Source: Planctomycetota bacterium
GTDB taxonomy: Bacteria; Planctomycetota; Phycisphaerae; Phycisphaerales; SM1A02
Length of the DNA stretch: 64,000 nt
Direction: 5' to 3'
Assembly: GCA_003671025.1 (NCBI GenBank)
Contig: QWPW01000005.1
Location: forward strand, 1-64,000
The translations under genes were made by a program, and so were the position numbers. Positions 33,672 through 42,603 of this stretch are shown here, one piece after another. How positions within the stretch are numbered: the stretch's first letter is position 1; every line of letters begins with the position of its first letter. The notes under the pieces were generated by a model. The model searched no databases. It had not been told where the DNA came from and worked only from the letters and a program-made list of their open reading frames with translations.

Positions 33672-34573
33672 GTTCCTCACTGCCCACGTCTTTCGCTGCC
33701 GATGCGCCCGCACTTGCGGCCGCACTGTGCGCACTCATCGCGTGCGGAACATTGGGAAACTGGCTGGTTTTGCGCAAAGAAGCGATGACTGGCGACGCGA
33801 TCGCGCACGCAGTCTTGCCCGGACTCGTCGCTGGATTTTTGGTCACAGGTACGCGTTCCGTGGGAGCGATGTTTGTCGGCGCGGCACTCGCAGGCATCGC
33901 CGCAATCTTGATTGCCAAGTGGATTCGCACGCGCGCGCGCACCGAGGCTGGCGCGGCGCTGGGCATCGTGTTCACCGCGTTCTTCGCCTTCGGTGTTGCG
34001 TTGTTAGAAACGCAAGGCGCGCGACAAGTCGATCTTGACCCCGAGTGTGTTCTCTTTGGTTCATTGGAAACTCTCTTCTACGTCGAGTCGCCCGATGCTT
34101 CATGGATCACCGGTGTTCCGCGACAACTCTGGTCACTCGCCGGCGCGGCGGTGTTAGCCGTGTTGTTCAGTGTGGCGTTTGCCAAGGAACTCACGCTGCT
34201 TGCATTCGATGCGCCGTACGCGCGTGTGGCCAGCAAATCACCGCGAGCGATTGAGAGCGCGTTGCTCGCCATTGTTTCCGCATGCATCGTGGCCAGCTTC
34301 GAAGCCGTGGGCAGCGTGCTGGTGATCGCGTTACTTGCGTGCCCAGCGCTCATCGCTGCGCCGCATGCGCGCAGTGTGCGCGGACAGATCTTGCTCAGCC
34401 TCATCATTGGATGCGCCATCGCGTGTATTGGCTACTTGCTCGCGGCACAAGCCGAGAGCGTGTTCGGCGCGAAAACTGCGCTCAATTCCGCAGGAATGAT
34501 CGCGGCGCTGTTAGCCGCCGCGGTTCCGCTTTCGCACGCAACGCGCAAACTCATCATCCACCAGCGGGCGTAA
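33668..34573 (+). CDS. Metal ABC transporter permease 2
   Basis: A 301-aa second ABC-3 permease. It contains the canonical GNWLVLRKEAMTGDAIAHAVLPG motif, a FGVALLETQGARQVDLDPECVLFGSLE extramembrane stretch, and ACPALIAAPHARSVRGQILLSLIIG near the C terminus. It starts with GTG in a 4-bp overlap with permease 1. Its last 20 bp overlap, tail to tail, the 3' end of the minus-strand prepilin gene. There is no room for a terminator between them. Confidence 0.87.
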   Translation: MSSSLPTSFAADAPALAAALCALIACGTLGNWLVLRKEAMTGDAIAHAVLPGLVAGFLVTGTRSVGAMFVGAALAGIAAILIAKWIRTRARTEAGAALGIVFTAFFAFGVALLETQGARQVDLDPECVLFGSLETLFYVESPDASWITGVPRQLWSLAGAAVLAVLFSVAFAKELTLLAFDAPYARVASKSPRAIESALLAIVSACIVASFEAVGSVLVIALLACPALIAAPHARSVRGQILLSLIIGCAIACIGYLLAAQAESVFGAKTALNSAGMIAALLAAAVPLSHATRKLIIHQRA

Positions 34574-35507
34574 GCACCCAATCTTTCGCCGTCGCTTCGG
34601 GCGCCCACAATCGCATGTCATCAAGCGATGTCGGCGTGCGCGCCTCGGCATGACCATCAGCGAAACTGGCGACGGTGTCACCGCCGTGGCGGGCACTGAG
34701 ATTTCCCCATGACGCGGGATCGGCGGCGTTGTATTCGCTCGCCCACGTGCGCGCATCAAACGATGGCGACACGATGCGAAAATATCCTTCGGTCACTCCG
34801 TCGCTTTCGTTGCCGGGTGACGGATCAGTTCCGCGCGCACTGGCGAACACCAACAACGACGCGGGTTGCGCGATGCCTGAGAGTCGCGTCGCGTAAAACT
34901 TTCCATAGAGGCCGAGATACGCGCTGTTGAACCCGCCAAAGTTTTCGTCGCCACCGACCCACACACTGTTGAGGCCAAAGCTAGGAAAAACACTGGTTTG
35001 ATAGAGGTAATTGGAGAGATCAGTGGTCTCGAGTTCGTGCAGCACACGTTCATGCTCACCGACAAAGAGCGCCTGCAGATCGTGACCGAGATACGGAGCC
35101 AAGCGCCACACCCAGCGATTGGCTGCGACACCGATGGTTTGCGTCGCGATGGCGTTGTGCTGCGCGTCGTAGGCAGGAAGGCCCGACTTGTAACCCGGCA
35201 GCAACGCGCCATCCGCATCGTGTGCGTACATCTGCCAGGCACCGATCAACGCACGCGCGGCGGAAATCTCGCGCGCGCGAGAAGCCGTGGCGCTCATCTG
35301 CGCAAGCATCGGGAGCAACGCCGCGATCAGCGCCGCGAGAATTGCGATCACCACCAGCAATTCCACCAACGTGAATCCTGCAAATTCCGCAACTCTGCGC
35401 AGAGGACATTGGCCGGAACGCGTGCGCAACGGGCATCGACGAACCCGGCCATGAGCGGCGGACGAGAGTTCGCATGAACGAGGAGAAACGCGATCGAGTG
35501 AAGACAC
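34554..35507 (-). CDS. Prepilin-type secreted protein (H-x9-DG family)
   Basis: A protein with the type IV prepilin/pseudopilin N terminus EFAG|FTLVELLVVIAILAALIAALLP, cleaved by prepilin peptidase after the Gly. A roughly 250-aa globular part follows, ending with ADGHAEARTP, the planctomycete 'DUF1559/H-x9-DG' style signature. The start is unresolved. No ATG lies near the leader. Candidates are TTG at 35429 (18-residue leader) and GTG at 35507 (44-residue leader, used here), and the frame is open to 35729. The gene stands alone, away from the main pilus cluster. Such proteins are numerous in Planctomycetes and may form surface fibres, but their roles are mostly unknown. Confidence 0.75.
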   Translation of the reverse strand: MSSLDRVSPRSCELSSAAHGRVRRCPLRTRSGQCPLRRVAEFAGFTLVELLVVIAILAALIAALLPMLAQMSATASRAREISAARALIGAWQMYAHDADGALLPGYKSGLPAYDAQHNAIATQTIGVAANRWVWRLAPYLGHDLQALFVGEHERVLHELETTDLSNYLYQTSVFPSFGLNSVWVGGDENFGGFNSAYLGLYGKFYATRLSGIAQPASLLVFASARGTDPSPGNESDGVTEGYFRIVSPSFDARTWASEYNAADPASWGNLSARHGGDTVASFADGHAEARTPTSLDDMRLWAPEATAKDWVLTPAGG

Positions 35508-35746
35508 AGTGATTTCTTTGCATGTCGAGTCTGTGGCGCCAGCAACGTCGCGTGAAGGCACAGACCGAAAACCATTCGAGTGGAACACAATCGCCGAAAT
35601 GCGCAGTGAATGGAGCCTTTTCCGATCTTCAGCGCACTCGAACTCGTAGGGTACGAAGGTTGCGCGCCCTGTGAAAGGCGGCCCATGAGAAACCGCGCAA
35701 GCGCGCGCCACTTCGAAAAACTCTTCCAAAGATCACGGACCATCAG

Positions 35747-36766
35747 ATGCGTATCAGTTTGACGCAGTTCACGACGCTTGCGAGCGCACTCATCATCGGC
35801 ACAGCACACGCGGACAACTACTCCGTGCACTACCCCGCGCCCGCGCTCGATCGCTGGAACTACCCCTTCAACCCAACGCCGGGCACGCGCATCACTGCGT
35901 CGACCTTCGGCAACGATCCTCTCGGCGCCGAATTTGATAATCGCGACGGCCAGTTCGTCGTGGGCTTCAATACCAACGGCAACATTCCCGTGGGATTGGG
36001 CGCGGGCAACTACAACGTCACTGCATGCACGATTGAAATAACCTACGCCAACGACTTCGTTGCCGAGTACGACCCAAGCGTGGATCCGTTCACGGTCTTT
36101 CTCCCTGAATCGGATCCGGCATACACGCCCGACACCGATCTCGGCGCGCCAATCGAAATCTACGGAACAGGTTTTCGCGGCGGATTCACGCTCGCGAATT
36201 GGGCAGAGACTTCTCCGTTTGGAAACGGCAGTCCCCTCTCACCTTCGATTCGCAACGCGTTCGCGCTTGCAAAGAACGGTGCGGGCGCGTGGGTTGATGC
36301 ATCCAATTGCGTGCGCGAACGCTGGACACCGTCACCGTTTGCAGTCGGCGTGATCGATGGACTCAAGCGCGGACAACTCGTGCCCGTGGGAACGGTGATG
36401 CGTTTCGAACTCGATGTCGCGCGCGCGGATGTGCAGGAGTTCCTCGGCGGCGCGCTTGATGCGGGGCGGCTGCGGCTCACCATCTCGTCACTCACGAAAG
36501 TTGTGCAGCAAGGCGGCAGTTTCCCGCAGTTCTACTGCCGCGAGAATCCGCTCGTGGTGGCTACCGGAGCGGGCGGCGCAACACTCACGCTCGAAGTCAC
36601 CACCAACACATGTGTGCCCGCTGATCTCAATTGCGATGGCGTGGTTGACGCGGCAGATCTCACGATCATGCTTTCATCGTGGGGCGGCACGGGCGTCGCT
36701 GACATCAACGGCGACGGCATCGTCGACGCTGCGGACATCAGCGCACTGTTGAGTGCGTGGTCCTGA
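35747..36766 (+). CDS. Secreted protein with C-terminal dockerin-like domain
   Basis: A 339-aa exported protein. The signal peptide is MRISLTQFTTLASALIIGTAHA (cleavage about residue 22). A roughly 270-aa domain of unknown fold follows, which repeatedly mentions aromatic/Gly strands and ends at TLTLEVTTN. Two dockerin-like calcium loops close the protein (ADLNCDGVVDAADLTIMLSSW and ADINGDGIVDAADISALLSAW), ending at the stop. These resemble the tail of the 5359-6645 protein. No Shine-Dalgarno or adjacent -10 is obvious. An 18-bp repeat array begins 44 bp after the stop. Confidence 0.82.
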   Translation: MRISLTQFTTLASALIIGTAHADNYSVHYPAPALDRWNYPFNPTPGTRITASTFGNDPLGAEFDNRDGQFVVGFNTNGNIPVGLGAGNYNVTACTIEITYANDFVAEYDPSVDPFTVFLPESDPAYTPDTDLGAPIEIYGTGFRGGFTLANWAETSPFGNGSPLSPSIRNAFALAKNGAGAWVDASNCVRERWTPSPFAVGVIDGLKRGQLVPVGTVMRFELDVARADVQEFLGGALDAGRLRLTISSLTKVVQQGGSFPQFYCRENPLVVATGAGGATLTLEVTTNTCVPADLNCDGVVDAADLTIMLSSWGGTGVADINGDGIVDAADISALLSAWS

Positions 36767-36810
36767 GCGCGTGTGATGCCTGCGCTGCGTCGATCGCCAT
36801 CGTGCGGGCC

Positions 36811-36900
36811 GATGCCATCACGCAGGTCGATGCCTTCACGCAGGCCGATGCCATCACGCAGGCCGATGCCATCACGCAGGCCGATGCCATCACGCAGGCT
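36811..36900. repeat. Five tandem 18-bp units entering a gene's 3' end
   Basis: Five copies of gatgccatcacgcaggcc (with one or two changes each) stand head to tail, and a degenerate copy precedes them. The last copy encodes the terminal residues and the TGA stop (36890-36892) of the minus-strand sigma region-4 gene. Confidence 0.9.
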
Positions 36901-37192
36901 TGAGCCGCGCGCGTCCATAAACCGGCGCGAGTCGCCGACGAACACGTTGCGCGATGTTTTCCAGCACCGCTTCGACTTCGCTCACCGCGATTTCCAACAC
37001 CGCCGCGATCTCCGCGACCGTGAGTTCTTCGGTGTAACGCAGCATGATGACCAGTCGCTCCATGCGACCGAGTTCACGGGTGAGTTCGCTCACCACTTCG
37101 GCGCGTACGCCGACCGACACAGGAATATTGGTATTGGAGACCATCGCGACGTCCTTGCGATTCATGACCAATCGGATCTTTTCGGTCGCCAT
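36890..37192 (-). CDS. Standalone sigma-70 region-4-like HTH protein
   Basis: A 100-aa protein. Residues about 33-90 (ELTRELGRMERLVIMLRYTEELTVAEIAAVLEIAVSEVEAVLENIAQRVRRRL) match sigma-70 region 4, including the 'R..v.LrY.eeLt..EIA..L..s...V' helix-turn-helix pattern. There is no region 2, so it cannot be a complete sigma factor. The N terminus MATEKIRLVMNRKDVAMVSN carries no domain I recognise. The ATG at 37192 is preferred over the longer open frame to 37366, which overlaps gspF. As last gene after gspF, it may regulate the secretion cluster, but this is inference. Confidence 0.7.
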   Translation of the reverse strand: MATEKIRLVMNRKDVAMVSNTNIPVSVGVRAEVVSELTRELGRMERLVIMLRYTEELTVAEIAAVLEIAVSEVEAVLENIAQRVRRRLAPVYGRARLKPA

Positions 37193-37265
37193 CCATGGCG
37201 ACTTGCGGGAAGCATAACGCGAGTCGTGTCGCGCGTGGTTCTTGCGCACCCAATCAACACGATGC

Positions 37266-38537
37266 CTAATGCGAAACCACGCTCGCCACCGAGAACAGAG
37301 GCAGCAGGAGCGCGATCGCGACGGCTCCGAGCACCGAACCAAACACCAGCACCAACACGGGCTCAAGCAAGCTTGTGGCTTGTTTTAAGGCAATTGCGAG
37401 ATCTTCTTCGGCGAAGTCCGCGGCACGCGACAGCACTTCAGGGAGCCGACCAGAGCGCTCACCCGCCGCAACCATCGACACGACCGTCGGCGGCAATAGC
37501 GTCTCCGCGCGCAATGCGTCCACCAGCGATCCACCGTCGCGCAGACGGGCATCGACCGCGTTCCAAAACAATTCAGTGCGACGACTGCGCGAGAGTCCGC
37601 GACAGATCGCGATGGCATCAAGCAGATGAATGCCACTCGCGAGCAGCGTCGCCAACGTGCGACAAGAAACTGCAACGAATGCAGTGCGCGTCACGCCGCG
37701 AATAATCGGCGCACCAAAGCGCAGTGCGTCAACCAATCGTTGCAGTGCACCAGTGCGCGCGAGCAACATCGTCGCGATCACCACCATCAACGCAGCGGCA
37801 CCGAGCGCGACGGCATGTTCACGCAACCCGTTACTCGCGGCCAGCAAGATCTTGGTGGCCCATGGAAGTTCCGCACCGCGATCCGCGTAGATCTTGGCGA
37901 AGCGCGGCAACACAAAGATGAGCAAGCCCGTGACCACGGTTGTTCCCGCCGCGAGCATGAACACGGGATAGGTCGCTGCGGCGCGAAGTTGCTTGGCCAT
38001 CGAATCGCTGCGCTGCAAATGTTCCGCCGCACGCAACAACATTGGACCGAGCTGGCCAGTTGATTCAGCCGCGCGAGTCAACGCCACGACGATCGCTGGG
38101 ACTTCGCGACCGCGAAGCGCAAATGCTTGTGAGAGCGGCGTGCCGCTGAGCACTTCGAGGGCAATCTCGCTGACAAACGGGCGAAACTCAGGACGAACAC
38201 CTTCGCGCGCCGCCGCTTCGAGCGCCTCGGACAACGGAACGCCTGCCTCGGCCATGGTTCCTAAGTGACGACACAACGCGGCGAGATCGCTGCGGCGCGT
38301 GCGTCCTCGTCGTGATGGCGGGTTGACTTGCGCGGACGCGGCCAGCGCTTCATCGCGGCCAATCGCAAGCACGGTGCGGCCTTCGGCACGCAAGCGGCGC
38401 GCGACTTCCTGCGCGTTGGCCGCGGCCATGTTGCCGTTGGACTCGCGTCCGTCAAGATCGACCGCGCGATAGGCGAACGTCGCGCGCGACTCGGTGCGCG
38501 TATCAACGACCGATGGTGTTGGTGGCAGCGTTGCCAT
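37266..38537 (-). CDS. gspF: Type II secretion/type IV pilus inner-membrane protein GspF/PilC
   Basis: A 423-aa polytopic assembly-platform protein with two T2SSF domains. Domain 1 (about residues 75-195) has HLGTMAEAGVPLSEALEAAAREG and PAIVVALTRAAESTGQLGPML. Domain 2 (about 280-400) has CRTLATLLASGIHLLDAIAICRGLS and TVVSMVAAGERSGRLPEVL. Membrane helices lie between and after them, ending VLVLVFGSVLGAVAIALLLPLFSV. The ATG at 38537 leaves a 13-bp gap from gspE, whereas an upstream in-frame codon would overlap gspE. It anchors the GspE ATPase and drives pseudopilus assembly. Confidence 0.93.
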   Translation of the reverse strand: MATLPPTPSVVDTRTESRATFAYRAVDLDGRESNGNMAAANAQEVARRLRAEGRTVLAIGRDEALAASAQVNPPSRRGRTRRSDLAALCRHLGTMAEAGVPLSEALEAAAREGVRPEFRPFVSEIALEVLSGTPLSQAFALRGREVPAIVVALTRAAESTGQLGPMLLRAAEHLQRSDSMAKQLRAAATYPVFMLAAGTTVVTGLLIFVLPRFAKIYADRGAELPWATKILLAASNGLREHAVALGAAALMVVIATMLLARTGALQRLVDALRFGAPIIRGVTRTAFVAVSCRTLATLLASGIHLLDAIAICRGLSRSRRTELFWNAVDARLRDGGSLVDALRAETLLPPTVVSMVAAGERSGRLPEVLSRAADFAEEDLAIALKQATSLLEPVLVLVFGSVLGAVAIALLLPLFSVASVVSH

Positions 38538-38550
38538 TGGGTCATCGCAC

Positions 38551-40284
38551 TCACGACGCCGTCGCGAGCACAACCTCCTCTACCGTTGTGAGTCCTTCGC
38601 GGACTTTGTCAAAGCCATCAACACGCATGGTGCGATGTCCCGCAGCGCGCGACATGTCGGCCAATTCTTGCAATGTCGCGCCGCGCGCCACCGCTGCGGC
38701 AAACGCGTCGTCAGGCACCAGCAATTCAAAGACTCCCAGTCGTCCAGCGAAACCACTGCCGCGACAACGCGCGCAACCGGCTCCACGTGAGAACGCGCCG
38801 CATGCACCAGCGAGTGCTTCCACTTCGGCGCGAACATGCGCGTCGGGTTCAAACGTCGTGCGGCAATGCGGACAGATGCGACGCACCAATCGTTGCGCCA
38901 ACACTCCACGCACCACCGCCGCAACCAAGTATGGCTCGATGCCCACGTTGACCAAGCGCGTCACGGCGCTGATCGAGTCATTGGTGTGCAATGTCGAAAA
39001 CACCAAGTGACCCGTGAGCGCCGCTTGCACCGAAGTGGTCGCGGTTTCGCTGTCGCGAATCTCGCCCACCATGAGCACATCAGGATCTTGACGCAACATC
39101 GCGCGCAGCGCGGAAGCAAAGGAAAAACCAGCCTTTTCGTTGACTTGGAACTGGTTGACTCCGGCGAGCGTCGCCTCGATGGGATCTTCCACCGTCGAGA
39201 TGTTGCGCTCGGTTCCGTTCAATGAAGCGAGCACTGAGTAGAGCGTGGTCGACTTGCCACTTCCGGTTGGACCAGTGACCAGCGCGATTCCGTTTGGTCG
39301 CGCAATGACTCCATTCCAATGCTGCAGAATCGACGCGGACATACCCAAGCGCTCGAGAGGCACGAGGGTGGCGCGACTATCAATGATGCGGATGACGACC
39401 TTTTCGCCGTGGCGACCAGGCATGGTCGAGACGCGCAAGTCAATCGGTCGACCTTCGAGCATCACATGGATGTCGCCGTCTTGCGGAAGTCGACGCTCTG
39501 AAATGTCGAGCCCGCCCATGATCTTGATGCGACTGGAAATCGCTGCAGCCATCTGCCACGGCGGATCGACCTTCTCGTAGAGTCGACCATCAATGCGAAA
39601 GCGAATGCGCAGCCGACGATCTCCTGGCTCGATGTGAATGTCACTCGCGCCTTCGTGCACTGCACTCCACAACAACCAGTTCACCGTGCGAATGACTGGC
39701 GAATGACCGGCGACTTCGCGCAAGTCTTCGATCTGTGCGACTTCGCGTTCAATGACGCTGAACGCTTGCGCATCGACATCGCCCACGATGTCATCGATGA
39801 CGAACACATTCGCGGCAGGCACATACGCGTCGAGTGCGGTGCGAATCTCCGACCCCGTGGTCGCGACGATTTGCACGGATTTCCCCGTGCGGCGGCGAAT
39901 CTCTTCGAAGAGGTAGAGGTTGGCTGGTTCGGCGACAGCGACGGTGACGCAATCACGCACCACGAAAAGCGGCAGCACCAGGTGCTCGAGCAGATAGTCG
40001 CGCGGCAGAATCTCGAGGAACTTTGGATCAGCGATGCGGGCGATGTCGCGCGCAAAGGGAATGCCGTAACTCTCCGCCACCGCGGCCATCACGTCATGAT
40101 CGGTGACAAAGCCAAGTTCGACCAGAGTCTCGCCTAATAGTTTGCGATGACCCTTTTCGCGTTGGTGTTCCAACGCATCGTTGAGTTGCTTAGGTGTGAT
40201 CAGCCCGCGACCAACGAGCATCTCGCCGAGTTGCAATCGGGGAAGTCGATCAACGACTGCTTGATGTCGTGGCAATGCACCCAT
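38551..40284 (-). CDS. gspE: Type II secretion/type IV pilus assembly ATPase GspE/PilB
   Basis: A 577-aa hexameric secretion ATPase. The N-terminal GspE N1 domain (about 15-160) has LGEMLVGRGLITPKQLNDAL and the YGIPFARD segment. The motor shows EGASDIHIEP, Walker A GPTGSGKST (338-346), Asp box ISTVEDPIE, Walker B DVLMVGEIRD and the His box TGHLVFSTLHTNDS. The zinc knuckle has four cysteines (471, 474, 504, 507). The ATG at 40284 lies 5 bp after the STAS gene stop. It powers pseudopilus or pilus extension at the cytoplasmic face. Confidence 0.95.
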   Translation of the reverse strand: MGALPRHQAVVDRLPRLQLGEMLVGRGLITPKQLNDALEHQREKGHRKLLGETLVELGFVTDHDVMAAVAESYGIPFARDIARIADPKFLEILPRDYLLEHLVLPLFVVRDCVTVAVAEPANLYLFEEIRRRTGKSVQIVATTGSEIRTALDAYVPAANVFVIDDIVGDVDAQAFSVIEREVAQIEDLREVAGHSPVIRTVNWLLWSAVHEGASDIHIEPGDRRLRIRFRIDGRLYEKVDPPWQMAAAISSRIKIMGGLDISERRLPQDGDIHVMLEGRPIDLRVSTMPGRHGEKVVIRIIDSRATLVPLERLGMSASILQHWNGVIARPNGIALVTGPTGSGKSTTLYSVLASLNGTERNISTVEDPIEATLAGVNQFQVNEKAGFSFASALRAMLRQDPDVLMVGEIRDSETATTSVQAALTGHLVFSTLHTNDSISAVTRLVNVGIEPYLVAAVVRGVLAQRLVRRICPHCRTTFEPDAHVRAEVEALAGACGAFSRGAGCARCRGSGFAGRLGVFELLVPDDAFAAAVARGATLQELADMSRAAGHRTMRVDGFDKVREGLTTVEEVVLATAS

Positions 40285-40289
40285 CGCTG

Positions 40290-40625
40290 TTACCTCATGC
40301 TCCGCGCCGCGAGCTCGACGCTTTCGGCGCACTCGAAACGCTCGGTGAGTCGCGTCAAACGCAACGCCTCGCGCACCGAGTGTTGCGGTGAAACCAATCG
40401 AAGCGCGCCACCAAGACGCGCTGTTTCTTCAGCGAGCCAGAGCAGCGATTCAAGTGCTGCGCTGTCGATGATGGTGATGTTGGAAAGATCAAGCACGACG
40501 CTGCGTGCGCCTTGCTCGAAGCGCTCAGAGACAGTGCGACGCAACGAATCGGCTCCGTCAGTCACGAAGTCTCCGCTGGCCACCAGCAGCGCGATTGCGC
40601 CATGAATTTCCCAAGAGAGTTTCAT
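40290..40625 (-). CDS. STAS-domain protein (anti-sigma-antagonist-like)
   Basis: A 111-aa single STAS domain. The segment SVVLDLSNITIIDSAALESLLWL carries the conserved D-S-A-A motif, where the Ser of anti-sigma factor antagonists is phosphorylated by HPK-like kinases. Its ATG overlaps the HD-GYP gene stop (ATGA), and gspE follows 5 bp later. It is thus locked into a message with a c-di-GMP-type phosphodiesterase and the secretion ATPase. No partner anti-sigma kinase or phosphatase is visible nearby, so its role as a switch in the secretion cluster is inferred. Confidence 0.85.
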   Translation of the reverse strand: MKLSWEIHGAIALLVASGDFVTDGADSLRRTVSERFEQGARSVVLDLSNITIIDSAALESLLWLAEETARLGGALRLVSPQHSVREALRLTRLTERFECAESVELAARSMR

Positions 40626-42199
40626 GCGGCCTCGCGCTCTGAGCTGCGAAAGCCCGTGCCGTGCGCGTCGTTCATCGCGTCGTAAGCACGCAGATCAAGT
40701 GAGAGGAAATGCGCCAAGAAGACTGGATCAAACTGGATGCCACCGAGTCGCGACATCTCAGCCAACACGACATTGCGGGGACGCGCCGCGCGATAGGTAC
40801 GCGTTGAACTCATCGCATCGAATGTGTCGGCGATGGCAATGATGCGCGCCGAAACAGGAATGTCCGTCGCGGCGAGTCCATGGGGATATCCGCCACCTTG
40901 GTAGCGCTCATGATGAAATCGCACGCCATCAAGCACCGGTGCGAACTGCGGAATGTCGCGAAGAATGCGATAGCCAATCTCCGGATGCTGCTTCATCTGA
41001 TCGAACTCAGCTTCGTCGAGTCGGCCTTGCTTGCGCAGCACCATCTCAGAGACGCCGATCTTGCCCACATCGTGCACCAAGCCAGCGATGTGAATGTTCT
41101 TGACATCGAGCGAGCTCATCCCCGCCGACTCCGCGATTTGGCGCGAGATCAGCGCGACGCGTTGCGAGTGGCCACGCGTATAAGGATCCTTGGCATCAAT
41201 CGCACTCACCAGTGCCGAGAGCGCGCCGAGGAACATCGCGTCGAGATCGCGGTAAAGCCGCGCGTTGTCGAGAAACACCGAGAGGTGACCCGACGCAGTT
41301 TCGACCAGCGTGCGTTCGACACTCGACATCGCGCCGTCGCCGCCGATGCGTTCACCCGCGGCGAGCATTCCCATCAGTTCATTTTCGCGACGCACGGGAG
41401 CGAGCACGAGATCACTTCCGCACACCACTGCGCGTGTCACTACCGACTGCGCATCGAGAATCGCGCGCGCTGATGCAGTGTCGATGCCTTCAGCCAAGAT
41501 GCCGCCGGAGGACAATCCCAACAGTTGCGCGGCGGAACCGTACACACGCAGCGCAGTCCACTTGCAACCAAGCGTCTGGCGCAATTCCGCCAACGTGCGC
41601 GTGGCAAACTTCATCGGCGATGCACCCAACACCATTTCGCCCGAGAGCGAATGGAGAAGATGCAGTTCTTCCCAGGCTGCGCTCAATTGTGTTCCCGCAT
41701 CGACGCCGGCCAATCGACCGCATTCGCTGGTGGCGAGCGCGGTCACCAAGCTTGCGAGACGCCCGAGCGAATTGCGCTCCCACGTTCCATTGCTGCGCAA
41801 GATGGTCTTGCACACACGCGCATCCATCGCGGCGCCTTGCGCGAGTTGCTCCACGGTTTCGCTTTGCAACGCATCACTGAGAATCGCGATTGCTGCGAAG
41901 CGACCACCACCAAGTGAGCGCGGAAGTCGCACGGGAATGATGGCCAATCCGTGCAGCGGCTCAGAGATTTGTTCGCTGCCCACAGTCCAACGCGCGCTGG
42001 CACGCATCACCAAACCACGGGCGAATGCAGAGCTGCACAGCCCGCGCAACAAATCAGCGCCCACGGGACCGAAGGGATCGCGCGTCGATTGCTCGATGGG
42101 AACCAACACCGCGTCAGCGTCGCGCAGCGCGCGCTGAAGCTGCGTCAACGGATGGGCCGCAGCAATCGGATGCGATGAGTGAGGCAGCGACATACTCAT
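40622..42199 (-). CDS. GAF plus HD-GYP domain protein, probable c-di-GMP phosphodiesterase
   Basis: A 525-aa cytoplasmic protein. An N-terminal region without clear homology (1-180) is followed by a GAF-like domain (about 190-315) and an HD-GYP domain (about 330-510). The metal-site HD is in GLVHDVGKIG (His376-Asp377), with HHE at 429-431 and the GYP motif in GGGYPHG (437-439). These are the residues required for c-di-GMP hydrolysis. It lies between a CheY-like regulator and a STAS gene with 4-bp overlaps on both sides. The context suggests c-di-GMP control of pilus or secretion assembly. Confidence 0.92.
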   Translation of the reverse strand: MSMSLPHSSHPIAAAHPLTQLQRALRDADAVLVPIEQSTRDPFGPVGADLLRGLCSSAFARGLVMRASARWTVGSEQISEPLHGLAIIPVRLPRSLGGGRFAAIAILSDALQSETVEQLAQGAAMDARVCKTILRSNGTWERNSLGRLASLVTALATSECGRLAGVDAGTQLSAAWEELHLLHSLSGEMVLGASPMKFATRTLAELRQTLGCKWTALRVYGSAAQLLGLSSGGILAEGIDTASARAILDAQSVVTRAVVCGSDLVLAPVRRENELMGMLAAGERIGGDGAMSSVERTLVETASGHLSVFLDNARLYRDLDAMFLGALSALVSAIDAKDPYTRGHSQRVALISRQIAESAGMSSLDVKNIHIAGLVHDVGKIGVSEMVLRKQGRLDEAEFDQMKQHPEIGYRILRDIPQFAPVLDGVRFHHERYQGGGYPHGLAATDIPVSARIIAIADTFDAMSSTRTYRAARPRNVVLAEMSRLGGIQFDPVFLAHFLSLDLRAYDAMNDAHGTGFRSSEREAA

Positions 42200-42603
42200 G
42201 CTGCATCGCGCTTTCTTGCAAGCAGCGTCTCGACTTCAGCGAGCAGCGCTCGCGGCGAAAACGGTTTGTGCACGATCAGTGCAATGTTCGCCTCATCCGC
42301 TTCGCCATCACGCAGCAAATGTCCGCGCGCGGTGAGCATGAGAATTGGAATGTGTTGCAGCGCAGTGTCCGCGTGCATCGCGCGCGCCAGTTCGATGCCA
42401 GACATCATCGGCATCTGCAAATCGGTCACCACCAGCTGAGGCGGCATGGCGCGCGCGCAGGCGAGCGCTTCGTCACCATCGGCGGCGGTCTCGACTTCAA
42501 AGCCTGCGTTACGCAGCTTGAGCGCGACCACCTGCACGATGTGTGCCTCGTCATCCACCACTAGGATTCGTTGAGCGATGTTCTTCAGTTTTTCCATAGT
42601 CAC
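42196..42603 (-). CDS. CheY-like response regulator
   Basis: A 135-aa receiver domain with no output domain. Acidic pocket residues are DDE (17-19), the phospho-acceptor is Asp61 in VVTDLQMP, and the switch residues are Thr91 (LMLTARG) and Lys113 (VHKPF). The GTG at 42603 forms a GTGA overlap with the kinase stop. An ATG two codons later is an alternative. It is flanked by its probable kinase upstream and the HD-GYP gene downstream, so it may signal by protein contact to either of them. Confidence 0.9.
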   Translation of the reverse strand: MTMEKLKNIAQRILVVDDEAHIVQVVALKLRNAGFEVETAADGDEALACARAMPPQLVVTDLQMPMMSGIELARAMHADTALQHIPILMLTARGHLLRDGEADEANIALIVHKPFSPRALLAEVETLLARKRDAA

